This document shows positions 7,782-16,920 of a stretch of DNA of 46,398 bases, piece after piece (within the stretch, counting starts at the first letter, position 1; every line of letters starts with the position of its first letter). The notes under the pieces were generated by a model. It did not search any database. It was not told the origin of the DNA and saw nothing but the letters and a program-made list of their open reading frames with translations. This stretch comes from Pseudomonadota bacterium (GTDB taxonomy: Bacteria; Myxococcota_A; UBA9160; PR03): assembly GCA_003576805.1 (NCBI GenBank), contig QEVM01000012.1, positions 1-46,398 of the forward strand, given 5' to 3'. The translations under genes and the position numbers were made by a program.

Positions 7782-8930
7782 ATGACGAAGGCCCGCTGGA
7801 TCGCGCTCGCCGCAGCGCTCTCGCTGGCCGCGCCCGTGGCCGCCTGGCTGGCCTGGCGCAGCGCGATCGCGTGGCTCGAACGCGAGATCGCGAGCGCGCT
7901 CGGACCCGGAAGCCGCGTCGAGTCGGTGCAGGCGGATGCGAGCGGCGTCGAGATCCGCGGCCTCTCGCTGCCCGGCGGCGACGGCTGGCCCGCGGCCGAG
8001 AGCCTGCGCGCGGAGCGCGTGCACGTCGCGCCGAGCTGGCGTTCGCTGCTCGCGCACGACGTGCGCATCGCGCGCGTCGAGATCGAAGGCCTCGCGCTCT
8101 CCGCGCTGCGCACGCGCGACGGCCGGGTGCGGCTGCTGCCCTCGCTGCTCGAGCGCCCCGCCGGCGACGAGGCGCCGCGCAGCGCAGCGCCGGAGTCCGG
8201 CGCCGCTACGCGCGGCGTTCGCGTCGACGAGATCCGCGTCACGAACGGCGTCGCCGAGCTCCACGACGCCAGCGTGGGGCGCACCCCGTGGAAGCTGCGG
8301 CTCGCCGAGATCGACGCGACGGTGCGCGACGTCGCGGCCCCCGCGCTCGCGGATCGCATGCCGGTGCAGGTGTCCGCCGTGCTCGACGGACCCGAGCGCG
8401 ACGGGCGCGTCGCGCTCTCGGGCTGGGTGATCCCGAGCAGCGGCGACCTCGAGCTGCGCGCGGAGCTGGTGTCGGCGGACCTGCTCGCGCTGCGTCCCTA
8501 TCTGATCGAAGCGACGAAGGCGCGGCTCGCGCACGGCACGCTCGACCTCGCGCTCGAGGCCGCCGTGCGCGACCGGCGCCTGCACGCGCCCGGCCGTCTC
8601 ACCTTGTCCGATCTCGCGTTCGCGCCGGGCGGCAGCGCGTCGGCGCGCGTGCTCGGCGTGCCGCGCGATCTGCTGCTCGCGGGCCTGCGCGCGAAGGGCG
8701 GCCGCATCGCGCTCGACTTCGTGCTCGACGGCCGCGTCGACGACCCGCGCTTCTCGCTCAACGAGCAGGTCGGCACGCGCGTCGCCGTCGCGCTCGCCAA
8801 GGAGCTCGGCGTCAGCGTCGGCGGTCTCGCGCGCGGCACGCTGGGCCTCGGGATCGAAGGCGTCGAGGGCGCCGGCCGCGCCGCGAGCGGCGTCGGCGCC
8901 GCGCTGAAGAGGCTGCTGCCCGGCCGCTAG
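7782..8930 (+). CDS. AsmA/DUF748-like envelope protein
   Basis: 382 residues. One N-terminal membrane anchor (residues about 6-28) precedes a long beta-rich, low-aromatic region. Segments such as EIRGLSLPGGDGWPAAESLRAERVHV, RIARVEIEGLALSALRTRDGRVRLLPSLLE and the RVDEIRVTNGVAELHDAS / LRLAEIDATVRDV pair are typical of AsmA-like and DUF748 proteins, which form long periplasmic grooves involved in lipid transport or envelope integrity. The C-terminal part (LDFVLDGRVDDPRFSLNEQ) matches the end of such domains. The gene starts 50 nt after tRNA-Asn. Family placement is by pattern and moderate. Confidence 0.7.
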   Translation: MTKARWIALAAALSLAAPVAAWLAWRSAIAWLEREIASALGPGSRVESVQADASGVEIRGLSLPGGDGWPAAESLRAERVHVAPSWRSLLAHDVRIARVEIEGLALSALRTRDGRVRLLPSLLERPAGDEAPRSAAPESGAATRGVRVDEIRVTNGVAELHDASVGRTPWKLRLAEIDATVRDVAAPALADRMPVQVSAVLDGPERDGRVALSGWVIPSSGDLELRAELVSADLLALRPYLIEATKARLAHGTLDLALEAAVRDRRLHAPGRLTLSDLAFAPGGSASARVLGVPRDLLLAGLRAKGGRIALDFVLDGRVDDPRFSLNEQVGTRVAVALAKELGVSVGGLARGTLGLGIEGVEGAGRAASGVGAALKRLLPGR

Positions 8931-9082
8931 CGAGCGAAGTCTTTCGAGCGAGGAGCCGACGCGCGCCGACACCCGCGTGCGAGCGGCGCGCAGCGAGCCG
9001 CCGCTGGTTTCGCGCGCAGTCTCGGCCGATACACTCCGCCCCCGGCGCGGGACGCCGGTCCCGCCGCGGGGAGAGAGGACGC

Positions 9083-9760
9083 ATGCGCAGAGGACGAGTG
9101 GCAGGCGCGCGGCGCGCGCGGACCGCGATCGGGCTCGGGCTCCTCTGCCTCGTCGCGACGCTGCCGGGCCACGCGCAGGAGGCCGAGTCGCCGGCCGCCG
9201 CGCAGGCCGCTCCTCCGCCCGCACGGCCGCGCGCGGCGGCGGCGCCCAAGGCCGCGGAGACGCCGGCGCCGAGCGAGTTCGCCTGGATCCGCGGCGAGGT
9301 CCGCGTCAACTACCGCGTGTCGCCGACGCCCAACGCGACGCCGCTCGGCATCGTCACGACCGGCGATCGCGTCGGCATCCTCGAGCGGCGCAGCGGCTGG
9401 GCGCGCGTGCTGATCGGCGACGACGGCGTCGGCTGGCTGCCGGAGAACCTGCTCGACACGACGCCGCCGCCGCTCGAACACATCGCGCAGCTCGAGGCGC
9501 AGATCGCCGATCTGCGCGCACAGCTCGAGGCCGCCGAGCAGGAGGCGAACGGCCTGCGCGATCAGGTCGCGCAGCTCTCGGGCAAGGACGCCGAGCGCGA
9601 GGAGGCGATGCGCCGCCTCAGCGAGGAGAACCGCGACCTGCGCGCCGGCGAGCGCTGGCCCTATCTCGTGACGGGCGCGTCGATCCTCGGCATCGGGCTG
9701 GTCGTCGGCCGCTTCCTGCGCGGCGCCAGCTCGCGGCGCTCGTACTCCCGCATCCGCTGA
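9083..9760 (+). CDS. SH3-domain, coiled-coil envelope protein (YgiM/TIGR04211-like)
   Basis: 225 residues. The order is signal peptide (cleavage near GHAQ, residue about 31), a Pro/Ala-rich linker, and a bacterial SH3 domain (residues about 70-135: WIRGEVRVNYRVSPTPNATP, GDRVGILERRSGWARVLI, GVGWLPENLL). A coiled coil follows (LEHIAQLEAQIADLRAQLEAAEQEA...) and finally one C-terminal membrane helix. This is the architecture of YgiM-type proteins. The likely role is cell-wall or envelope binding; biochemical function is not known. A strong GGGGAGAGAGGA precedes the ATG, and GATACACT about 55 nt upstream may be a -10 box. Confidence 0.82.
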   Translation: MRRGRVAGARRARTAIGLGLLCLVATLPGHAQEAESPAAAQAAPPPARPRAAAAPKAAETPAPSEFAWIRGEVRVNYRVSPTPNATPLGIVTTGDRVGILERRSGWARVLIGDDGVGWLPENLLDTTPPPLEHIAQLEAQIADLRAQLEAAEQEANGLRDQVAQLSGKDAEREEAMRRLSEENRDLRAGERWPYLVTGASILGIGLVVGRFLRGASSRRSYSRIR

Positions 9761-9772
9761 CGAGGTCGAAAC

Positions 9773-10711
9773 GTGGACGACGTGCTTCGCATCGAGCCCG
9801 CGATCCGCTGCGGCGTCGTCTTGACCGGCGGCGACGGCGCCGCCACGCGACGCAACGCGCAGCGCATCGAGGCGCTCGGCTTCGACTCGCTCTGGGTCGG
9901 CGACCACGTGGCGTTCCACGTCCCGATCCCCGACTCGCTCACGATGCTCGCGTTCGCGGCCGCGGTGACCGAGCGCGTCGCGCTCGGCACGGCGGTGTAT
10001 CTGTTGCCGCTGCGGCCGCCGGCGCTGATCGCCAAGACCACCGCGACGCTCGACCTGCTCTCCGGCGGGCGGCTCGTGCTCGGCGTCGGCGTCGGCGGCG
10101 AGTTCCCGCCGGAGTTCGCCGCGGTCGGCGTGCCCGTCGCCGAACGCGGCGCGCGCGCCGACGAGGCGATCGAGGTGGTGCGCCGGCTGTGGACGGAAGA
10201 CCGCGTCGCGCACGAAGGCCGCCACTTCCGCTTCGGCCCCGTCACGATCGCGCCCAAGCCCGCCCGCGTGCCGCCGATCTGGGTCGGCGGCCGCGCCGAC
10301 GCCGCGATGCGTCGCGCCGGCCGCGCGGGCGACGGCTACCTCTCGCACATGTGCGCCGCGGACAAGTACCGCGAGAACCTCGAGCTGATCGCGAAGACCG
10401 CGCGCGAGAGCGGGCGCCGCGACGTCGCGTTCACGCCCGCCGCGTTCCTGTTCACCTTCCTCGAGGAGCGCTACGAGGTCGCGCACGAGAAGGCGTCGGC
10501 GCTGCTCGGCACGATCTACGCGCGCGACTTCCGCGAGGCGTCGAAGAAGTACTGCCTGCTCGGGCGGCCGGCCGACTGCCTCGAGCAGATGCGCGCGTTC
10601 GCGCGCGCGGGCTGCCGGCACTTCGTCCTCGTGCCGCTCTCGGACCCCGCCGCGTTCGCGGAACGCGCGGCCGCCGAGATCCTGCCCGAGCTGCGCGCAT
10701 CGACGTTCTGA
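9773..10711 (+). CDS. LLM-class (luciferase-like) flavin-dependent oxidoreductase
   Basis: 312 residues, a TIM-barrel of the bacterial luciferase / F420-dependent reductase superfamily. Landmarks are LGFDSLWVGDHVAFHVPIPDS, the strand-turn VALGTAVYLLPLRPPALIAKTTATLDLLSGGRLVLGVGVGGEFPPEF, and the substrate-lid region HFRFGPVTIAPKPARVPPIWVGGR. GTG 9773 starts 12 nt after the SH3 gene, so the two may be co-transcribed. Whether the cofactor is FMN or F420 and what is oxidised cannot be decided from sequence. Confidence 0.88.
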   Translation: MDDVLRIEPAIRCGVVLTGGDGAATRRNAQRIEALGFDSLWVGDHVAFHVPIPDSLTMLAFAAAVTERVALGTAVYLLPLRPPALIAKTTATLDLLSGGRLVLGVGVGGEFPPEFAAVGVPVAERGARADEAIEVVRRLWTEDRVAHEGRHFRFGPVTIAPKPARVPPIWVGGRADAAMRRAGRAGDGYLSHMCAADKYRENLELIAKTARESGRRDVAFTPAAFLFTFLEERYEVAHEKASALLGTIYARDFREASKKYCLLGRPADCLEQMRAFARAGCRHFVLVPLSDPAAFAERAAAEILPELRASTF

Positions 10712-10765
10712 TGCGCTAGACCCGGGTGGCCGCGTGCCGCGCCTCGCGCACCGGGCCCAGCAGGA

Positions 10766-12727
10766 GTGGACGCAGAGCCCGTGGCGAGCACGCAGGACGG
10801 AGCGATCGCGGCCGGCGACGTCGGCGCCGACCGGCTGTCGGCCCGCGACGTGCTGCGCGTGCTCGTGCGCTGCGTGCGCATCCTCGGGTCCGCGCGCTGG
10901 CACCTGGTCGGACTGTGCGCCGGCTTCGCGGCGCTCGCGCTCGCGCTCTTGCCGCCGTCGCTGCTGTTCCTCGACCTGTTCTGGACGCGCGCGCTGCAGG
11001 GCGAGCCGCTGCCGGCGATCCAGGCGTGGCTGCTGCGCCTCGATCCCGCCGTCGCGGTGAACGTCGGCGCACTCTCCGAGGACGTGCGCCAGAGCGTCGC
11101 GCTGCGCACGGTGCTCGCCGGCGTCGCGATCGCCGCGGTCGCGACGCCGCTCGTGTTCGCGCTCTTCTACTACCAGATCTGGATCCTGCAGCGCGTGAAC
11201 CAGGCGCTGCGCGTCGACCTGATGGACCGGCTGCAGTCGCTCTCGCTGCGCTTCCACAGCGAGGCGCGCGTCGGCGACGCGCTCTACCGGCTCACGCAGG
11301 ACAGCGCGATGGTGACGCAGCTCGTGGACGTCGTGCTGCTCGCGCCGCTCTACGCCGTGGGCGGCTTTCTGTTCGCGATCGCGATCACGACGGCGATCGA
11401 CCCGCGCTTCACGCTGCTGCTGCTCGCCGCGCTGATCCCGGCGCTCGCGCTCGGCCGCAGCTTTTCGACGCCGATGCGCCGCGACTTCCGGCGCGCCCGC
11501 GAAGCGAACGCGGCGCTCACGGCGCAGATCCAGGAGGTCGTGTCGGGGATTCGCGTGCTGAAGGCGTACGGCGCCGAGCGCGCGGCGCAGGCGCGCTTCG
11601 CCGCGGCGTCGCGCGGCGCCTTCGACGCGGCCTTCCGCGCGCGCCATCGCTTCGCGGTGTACGCGATCCTGCTCTTCCTCTCGGTGGGCGCGGTGCTGGT
11701 GGCCGCGACCGCGTGGGGCGCGTTCGAGGCGCGCGAGCAGGCGACGCTGTTCGCCGCGCGCCTGTTCGCCGCGACGGGCGTGGTCGCGTGGAGCCTCGGC
11801 GTCTTCCAGTTCTTCAAGGACCGCTTCGGCGACGGCACCAACTCGGTGCGGCGCCTGTTCCGCACCTGGGCGCGCGTGCAGGACGTCGCGGTCGGCCTCG
11901 ATCGCGTGCTCGAAGTGCTCGACCGCGAGCCCGAGGTGCGCGACGCGGCCGGCGCGCGCGCGCTCGCCGGCGTGCGCAGCGGACTCGTCTTCCGCGGCGT
12001 CGGCTTCCGCTACCGCCCCGACCGGCCCGCGCTCGAGACGGCCGACTTCGCCGTGCCGGTGGGCGCGATCACGGCGGTGGTCGGGCCGACCGGCGCGGGC
12101 AAGAGCACGCTGCTCGCGCTCGCGCTGCGGCTGTTCGATCCCGACCGCGGCGCCGTCGAGATCGACGGCCAGGATCTGCGCGGGATCGCCGTCGAGAGCC
12201 TGCGCCGCCACGTCGCGATCGCGCTCCAGGAGAACCTGCTGTTCGGGACCACGATCCGCGAGAACATCCGCTACGCGGTGCCGCACGCGAACGACGCCGC
12301 GGTGCGCGCCGCCGCCGAGGTCGCCTGCGCCGACGAGTTCATCGCGCGGCTCCCGCTCGGTTACGACACGCCGCTCGGCGAGCGCGGCGCCAAGCTCTCG
12401 ACCGGCCAGCGCCAGCGGCTCTCGATCGCGCGCGCGGTGCTGAAGGATGCGCCGATCCTGCTGCTCGACGAGCCGACCGCATCGCTCGACGTCGACACCG
12501 AGCGCCGCGTGCTCGCCAACCTCGCGGCGTGGGGCAAGGAGCGCGCGATCCTGATCGTGACGCACCGGCTCTCGACGGTGCGCCAGGCGGACCGCATCGC
12601 CGTGCTCGCCGCGGGCCGCGTCGTCGAGGTCGGCACGCACGACGAGCTGGTCGCGCGCGAGGGCGGCGCGTACCGCCGGCTGGTCGCGACCGAGACGCGC
12701 GGCGCGCGGCCGGGCGCGGCGATCTGA
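10766..12727 (+). CDS. ABC exporter half-transporter (TMD-NBD), first subunit
   Basis: 653 residues. A type-I exporter transmembrane domain (about residues 20-370; the coupling-helix zone includes LQSLSLRFHSEARVGDALYRL) is fused to an ATPase domain. The ATPase has Walker A GPTGAGKST, a Q-loop, signature LSTGQRQ, Walker B ILLLDEPTASLD and the H-loop histidine (THRLSTV). GTG 10766 gives the longest frame; GTG 10781, about 10 nt after a GGAGTGGA patch, is a good alternative. The next gene encodes a matching half-transporter overlapping by 1 nt, so a heterodimeric exporter is likely. Substrate unknown. Confidence 0.9.
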   Translation: MDAEPVASTQDGAIAAGDVGADRLSARDVLRVLVRCVRILGSARWHLVGLCAGFAALALALLPPSLLFLDLFWTRALQGEPLPAIQAWLLRLDPAVAVNVGALSEDVRQSVALRTVLAGVAIAAVATPLVFALFYYQIWILQRVNQALRVDLMDRLQSLSLRFHSEARVGDALYRLTQDSAMVTQLVDVVLLAPLYAVGGFLFAIAITTAIDPRFTLLLLAALIPALALGRSFSTPMRRDFRRAREANAALTAQIQEVVSGIRVLKAYGAERAAQARFAAASRGAFDAAFRARHRFAVYAILLFLSVGAVLVAATAWGAFEAREQATLFAARLFAATGVVAWSLGVFQFFKDRFGDGTNSVRRLFRTWARVQDVAVGLDRVLEVLDREPEVRDAAGARALAGVRSGLVFRGVGFRYRPDRPALETADFAVPVGAITAVVGPTGAGKSTLLALALRLFDPDRGAVEIDGQDLRGIAVESLRRHVAIALQENLLFGTTIRENIRYAVPHANDAAVRAAAEVACADEFIARLPLGYDTPLGERGAKLSTGQRQRLSIARAVLKDAPILLLDEPTASLDVDTERRVLANLAAWGKERAILIVTHRLSTVRQADRIAVLAAGRVVEVGTHDELVAREGGAYRRLVATETRGARPGAAI

Positions 12728-14673
12728 TGGCCGCCGCCGCGCCGCCGCTCGGGCCGGCCGCCGCGTTGCGCCGCGTGCTGCGCTACGCGGCGCCGTTCCG
12801 CGCGCGGTTCGCCGTGAAGCTCGCGCTGCTGCTCGCCAGCATCGGGCCGCTCGTGCTGCTGCCGTGGCCGGGCAAGATCGTGATCGACCACGTGATCGAG
12901 TCGGTGCCGCTCGATCCCGCCGCCTATCCCTTCTTCCTGCGCCCCGCGCTCGCGCCGCTCGCCGGCGCGGCGCCCGGCGAGATCCTGCTGTGGACCGTCG
13001 TCGCGCAGCTCGTGCTGCTGGTCGTGGTGGGCGGCTTCGGCGCGAGCTTCCGCGAGCAGGACACCGCCGACGCCTACCTCGCGGGCGGCCACGACACGCA
13101 GACGCGCACCGAGAACGAGGCCAACGCCGGCTTCTCGCTCTCGGGCGGGCTGCTCGGCTGGCTCGACTTCCGCTGGACGATGCGGCTCACGCAGGACCTG
13201 AACCACCACTACCGCACCAGCCTCTTCGAGCGCGTGCACCAGCTCCCGATGACCGCCTTCGACGACGAGCGCATCGGCGACGCCGTGTACCGCGTCATGA
13301 TCGACACGCCGTCCATCACCACGGCGTGTCACCGCATCCTGCTGACGCCGGTCGGCTCGACCGCGATGATCGCCGCCGCGGCGTTCGCGATGGCGGTCTC
13401 CGCCCAGAGCCGGCCGGAGCTGATGTTCGCGGCGCTCGCGATGATCCCGGTGGCGCTGCTCGCGAGCCTGCCGCTCGCCACCTCGATGCGGCGGCGCAGC
13501 CACGCGAGCCGCGCGGCGGGCGCCGTCACGACGTCGACCGCCGAGGAGGGGCTCGCGCAGGTGCTCGCCGTGCAGAGCATGGGCGCCGGCGCGCAGCAGC
13601 GCGCGCACTTCGACCGCGACTCGTGGTCGTCGTTCGGCGCGTACCGCGCGGTGGTGCGCACCAGCATGGCGGCCTTCCTGCTCGGCTTCGTGCCGGGCTC
13701 GATCGTGGTCGGCTGGGCGCTGATGCACGCGGCCGGGCTCGTGATCACGGGCGAGCTGACGCGCGGCCACTTCCTCGTGATCTTCACCTACTTCGTGCAG
13801 GCCTCGATCGCCGCGGTCAGCCTCGGCGCGCTCTGGTTCGACCTGCAGGGCGCGGCGGCCGGGCTCGAGCGCGTCTTCTTCCTGATGGACCAGCCGGCCG
13901 AGCGCGACGCAGACGGCGCGCGCCCGTTCCCCGGGCTGCGCGGCGGCCTGCGCTTCGAGTCGGTCGGCTACCGCTACCCGGACGGCACGCGCGCGCTCGA
14001 CGGCGTGTCGTTCGAGGCGCGCGTCGGCACGCTCAGCGCGGTCGTGGGTCCCGCGGGCTCGGGCAAGACGACGCTCGCGCACCTGGCCGCGCGCTTCCTC
14101 GAGCCCAGCGAGGGCCGCGTGCTGCTCGACGGCGAGGACGCGCGGCGCTGGACGCGCGACTCGCTGCAGGCGCGCATCTCGTACGTGTTCCAGGAGACCT
14201 TCCTGTTCGACGGCACGGTCGCGGAGAACCTCCGCCTCGGCGCGCCCGACGCGAGCGACGAGCGGCTGTGGCGCGCGCTCGACGAGGCGCGCGCCACCGA
14301 GTTCGTGTCGCGCCTGCCGCAAGGTCTCGCGACGCGCGTCGGACGCGGCGGCAGCCAGCTCTCGGTGGGACAGCGCCAGCGGCTCGCGATCGCGCGTGCG
14401 CTGGTGCGCGAGAGCGACGTGCTGATCCTCGACGAGCCGACCAGCGCGCTCGATCCCGAGACCGAGACGGCGCTCGTCGAGTCGCTGCACGCGGCGGGGC
14501 GCGAGCGGCTGGTGCTGGTGATCGCGCACCGCCTCTCGACGATCCGCAGCGCGCACCAGATCCTGTTCCTCGGCGACGGCCGCCTCGTCGAGCGCGGCAC
14601 GCACGACGAGCTGATGGCGCGCCCGGAGGGCGCCTACCGCCGCTTCGTCGAGCTCCAGGCGATCGGCGCGTAG
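12727..14673 (+). CDS. ABC exporter half-transporter (TMD-NBD), second subunit
   Basis: 648 residues with the same architecture as its upstream partner: exporter membrane domain, then an ATPase with Walker A GPAGSGKTT, signature LSVGQRQ, Walker B VLILDEPTSALD and AHRLSTI. A hydrophilic, glycine-rich stretch (about residues 112-145, AGGHDTQTRTENEANAG...) sits between early membrane segments and is longer than usual for this family. Translation is coupled to the first subunit through TGATG. The 3' end overlaps the convergent phosphofructokinase gene by 40 nt. Confidence 0.9.
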   Translation: MAAAAPPLGPAAALRRVLRYAAPFRARFAVKLALLLASIGPLVLLPWPGKIVIDHVIESVPLDPAAYPFFLRPALAPLAGAAPGEILLWTVVAQLVLLVVVGGFGASFREQDTADAYLAGGHDTQTRTENEANAGFSLSGGLLGWLDFRWTMRLTQDLNHHYRTSLFERVHQLPMTAFDDERIGDAVYRVMIDTPSITTACHRILLTPVGSTAMIAAAAFAMAVSAQSRPELMFAALAMIPVALLASLPLATSMRRRSHASRAAGAVTTSTAEEGLAQVLAVQSMGAGAQQRAHFDRDSWSSFGAYRAVVRTSMAAFLLGFVPGSIVVGWALMHAAGLVITGELTRGHFLVIFTYFVQASIAAVSLGALWFDLQGAAAGLERVFFLMDQPAERDADGARPFPGLRGGLRFESVGYRYPDGTRALDGVSFEARVGTLSAVVGPAGSGKTTLAHLAARFLEPSEGRVLLDGEDARRWTRDSLQARISYVFQETFLFDGTVAENLRLGAPDASDERLWRALDEARATEFVSRLPQGLATRVGRGGSQLSVGQRQRLAIARALVRESDVLILDEPTSALDPETETALVESLHAAGRERLVLVIAHRLSTIRSAHQILFLGDGRLVERGTHDELMARPEGAYRRFVELQAIGA

Positions 14674-15893
14674 CGCTTCTTCGCCTCGTCGGGCGAGAGC
14701 TTCGCCGCCTTCGCGATCGCCTCGAGCCGCTTCGGGTCGTCGAGGTCCGCCTGCTCGACGCGCGTTTGCAGCGCGCGCGCGGCCCGGAACCAGTTGGTGC
14801 CGGTGTCGACGTCGCGCACGCGCGTCTTGCCCGTCTTCGCGTCCATCAGCTCGCTGAACGGGACCGGCACGATCTGGTCGTCGCGGCGCGTGATCAGCAC
14901 GTTGTAGGTGCCCGAGAGCAGCGTGAAGACGGCGCCGGCGCCGAGGTCGCGCGTGTAGTCGCGGTCGAAGGCGGTCGGCTTGTGACAGCGCAGCTCGTAG
15001 CCGACGTCCTTCTCGCCCGTCGCGATCTTCACGCCGCGCGCGGCGAGCGACTCGCCCACCGCGTCCTTCAGCAGCTTGCCGAGCGGCACCTCGGCGAGCC
15101 GGATGTGGCCGTGCTCGTCGCGCGGCACGTCCTTCAGGAAGTCCAGCTCGTCCTGGTCGAAGCGCTCGGCGACGCCCTCGGCGATCACCGCGACGCCGTC
15201 GGCCCGGCCCTCGAAGGCGAGCCGCTTCACGATCGCGCCCTCGATCGTGCGCACCACGTCCTCGAGGTGGATCGTGCCGTCCGGGAACTCTTCGGGGATC
15301 ACCGTGATCGGCGCGCCCGCGCTCTTGCCGGTGCCGAGCGCCAGCGAGCCCGACTTGCGGCCCATCACGACCACGAAGAACCAGCGGCCCGTCGTCTCGC
15401 AGTCCTCGATCAGGTTCTCGACGATCGTGGTCGCGAGCTCGCGCGCGGTCTCGTAGCCGAAGGTCGGGATGCCGGCCGGCAGCGGCAGGTCGTTGTCGAT
15501 CGTCTTCGGCACGTGCGCGACCTTGATGCGCCCGTCCGCCTGCTCGGCGACGCGCCGCGCCGAGAACGCGGTGTCGTCGCCGCCGATCGTGATCAGGTGG
15601 TCCACGCCGAGCGAGGTCAGCGACTTCACCACCGCCTCGAGCGTCTCCGCCTTTTTGGTCGGGTTGGCGCGCGAGGTGTGCAGGATCGAGCCGCCCCGGA
15701 GGTGCACCGAGCCGACGTCCGCGAGCGTCAGCTCGCGCACGTGTTGCGTGTCGCCCTCCATCAGCCACTTGAAGCCGTCGAGGCAGCCGACGACGCGCGC
15801 GCCGCTCTTCAAGGCGACGGTCGCCGCGGCGCCGATCACGCCGTTGATGCCCGGAGCGGGTCCGCCGCCGACGACGATTCCGAAGGTGGCCAT
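14634..15893 (-). CDS. 6-phosphofructokinase, probably PPi-dependent
   Basis: 419 residues. It phosphorylates fructose-6-phosphate at the committed step of glycolysis. Motifs: GGGPAPGINGVI at the phosphate-donor site, GGDDTAF, PKTIDNDLPLP with the catalytic Asp, and MGRKSGSLAL. Asp as the second acidic residue of GGDD, together with Lys in PKTIDND, is the signature of PPi-using rather than ATP-using enzymes, in which GGDG/PGTIDND is typical. If so, the reaction is reversible. ATG 15893 has GTGGAGGA upstream at good spacing. A -24/-12 sigma-54 promoter lies at 15943-15958. The C-terminal 40 nt overlap the convergent ABC gene. Confidence 0.9.
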   Translation of the reverse strand: MATFGIVVGGGPAPGINGVIGAAATVALKSGARVVGCLDGFKWLMEGDTQHVRELTLADVGSVHLRGGSILHTSRANPTKKAETLEAVVKSLTSLGVDHLITIGGDDTAFSARRVAEQADGRIKVAHVPKTIDNDLPLPAGIPTFGYETARELATTIVENLIEDCETTGRWFFVVVMGRKSGSLALGTGKSAGAPITVIPEEFPDGTIHLEDVVRTIEGAIVKRLAFEGRADGVAVIAEGVAERFDQDELDFLKDVPRDEHGHIRLAEVPLGKLLKDAVGESLAARGVKIATGEKDVGYELRCHKPTAFDRDYTRDLGAGAVFTLLSGTYNVLITRRDDQIVPVPFSELMDAKTGKTRVRDVDTGTNWFRAARALQTRVEQADLDDPKRLEAIAKAAKLSPDEAKKRYAPIAWSSTKRR

Positions 15894-15942
15894 CGAGTCC
15901 TCCACTGGGGTTCGGGTCGCGCGCCCGGAGCGGCGCCGGAAC

Positions 15943-15958
15943 GGCAAGATGACTGCCG
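15943..15958 (-). promoter_or_regulatory. predicted sigma-54 promoter for pfk
   Basis: Minus strand CGGCAGTCATCTTGCC has the GG-N10-GC spacing with full GGCA and TTGC blocks. The predicted start is near 15932, 39 nt before the ATG. Part of a set of similar sites across the window. Confidence 0.6.
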
Positions 15959-16126
15959 GCCCCTGGGCTGACAAGCCGCGGCGCGCGGTGACGCAACGCG
16001 GCCGGCAGCGCCGGAAATCGTCACCCCGCGGCGCGTGCGCGGGGCGTGAAGCGAGCGCGCAGCGCCGCGCGCAAGCGCGCGGGCGGGCGTCGGCTTCGCG
16101 ACCGCGCGTGCGGGAAACGGCCGCAC

Positions 16127-16142
16127 CGGCATGCGGTTTGCG
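16127..16142 (+). promoter_or_regulatory. predicted sigma-54 promoter for the PEP-CTERM-like gene
   Basis: CGGCATGCGGTTTGCG has GG at 16128-16129, GC at 16140-16141 and exact N10 spacing. The predicted start is near 16153, 18 nt before the ATG, and the Shine-Dalgarno GAAGGAGGA lies in between. It is divergent from the pfk promoter. Confidence 0.72.
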
Positions 16143-16170
16143 CTTCCGCCGCCGCGAAGGAGGACGCACC

Positions 16171-16920
16171 ATGCACCGACTCCGCGTCTTCGCCGGTCTC
16201 CTGCTCGCCGGCGCGCTCGCCGCTCCCGCCGCCGCGATCCCGATCGCGCCCGCCGCGTTCGGCGCCGCCGCGCTCGTCGAGAGCTTCGAAGCGATCCCGC
16301 TCGGCGCGAACATCCGGATCGGGATGGGCACGAGCCTGCTCGAGCCGGGCACCACATCCGCCTGGACGTTCGCGAGCGGCGTCGTGCTGACGAGCCCGGT
16401 CCCGAACCCGGGCGTGCTGAGCCGCGGCGCCTTCGTGCACGACCTCGCGCGCGCCACCGACGTCACCAACAACTGGGGCGCGACGGGCGTCATCAACGAC
16501 CCGACCGACGTGCCCTTCGGCGACGCCTATCTCGGCGCGTTCCATCCGAGCACCGGCACCGCCTCGATCGAGCTCTCGTTCGCGACGCCGGTGGATCGCG
16601 TCGGCGCCTACGTGAGCGGCGTCGCGGGCTCGACGATCACGCTGCGCGTCTACGACGCCGGCGGCGCGCTGCTCGAGACGGTGTCGGCGGGCGCGGTCCC
16701 GCTGGCGAGCTGGAGCGGCAACTTCCTCGGCGTGCAGCAGCCGGGCCGCATCGCGCGCATCGTGTTCACGGCGCCCGACTTCGGCCTCGACGCGCTCACC
16801 TTCGAGGACAGCCCGCTGCTCGTGCCCGAGGCGTCGACGATCCACGCGCTCGCGCTCGGGCTCGTCGGGCTGTGGGGCCTCGCGACGCTGGGCCGCCGGC
16901 CGGCCGCGGCGCGCTACTGA
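16171..16920 (+). CDS. PEP-CTERM-like exosortase-sorted secreted protein (variant motif)
   Basis: 249 residues. A Sec signal peptide (cleavage near AAA-IP) precedes a beta-sandwich-like body rich in Thr/Ser/Gly/Asp. The C-terminus has the tripartite sorting tail of exosortase substrates: a VPEAST motif, a hydrophobic helix (IHALALGLVGLWGLATLG) and a basic end (RRPAAARY). The canonical motif is VPEPS/T; here the second Pro is Ala. Exosortase (EpsH) would cleave and anchor or release the protein, usually with exopolysaccharide genes; none are in this window. The Shine-Dalgarno is strong. The 3' end overlaps the convergent ParA-like gene by 7 nt. Confidence 0.82.
   Translation: MHRLRVFAGLLLAGALAAPAAAIPIAPAAFGAAALVESFEAIPLGANIRIGMGTSLLEPGTTSAWTFASGVVLTSPVPNPGVLSRGAFVHDLARATDVTNNWGATGVINDPTDVPFGDAYLGAFHPSTGTASIELSFATPVDRVGAYVSGVAGSTITLRVYDAGGALLETVSAGAVPLASWSGNFLGVQQPGRIARIVFTAPDFGLDALTFEDSPLLVPEASTIHALALGLVGLWGLATLGRRPAAARY

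Noticed and set aside
8927..12640. A 1,237-codon minus-strand frame
   Set aside because: It runs antisense to the SH3, LLM and ABC genes and has biased Arg/Glu/His composition and no domain; it is a shadow of real genes.
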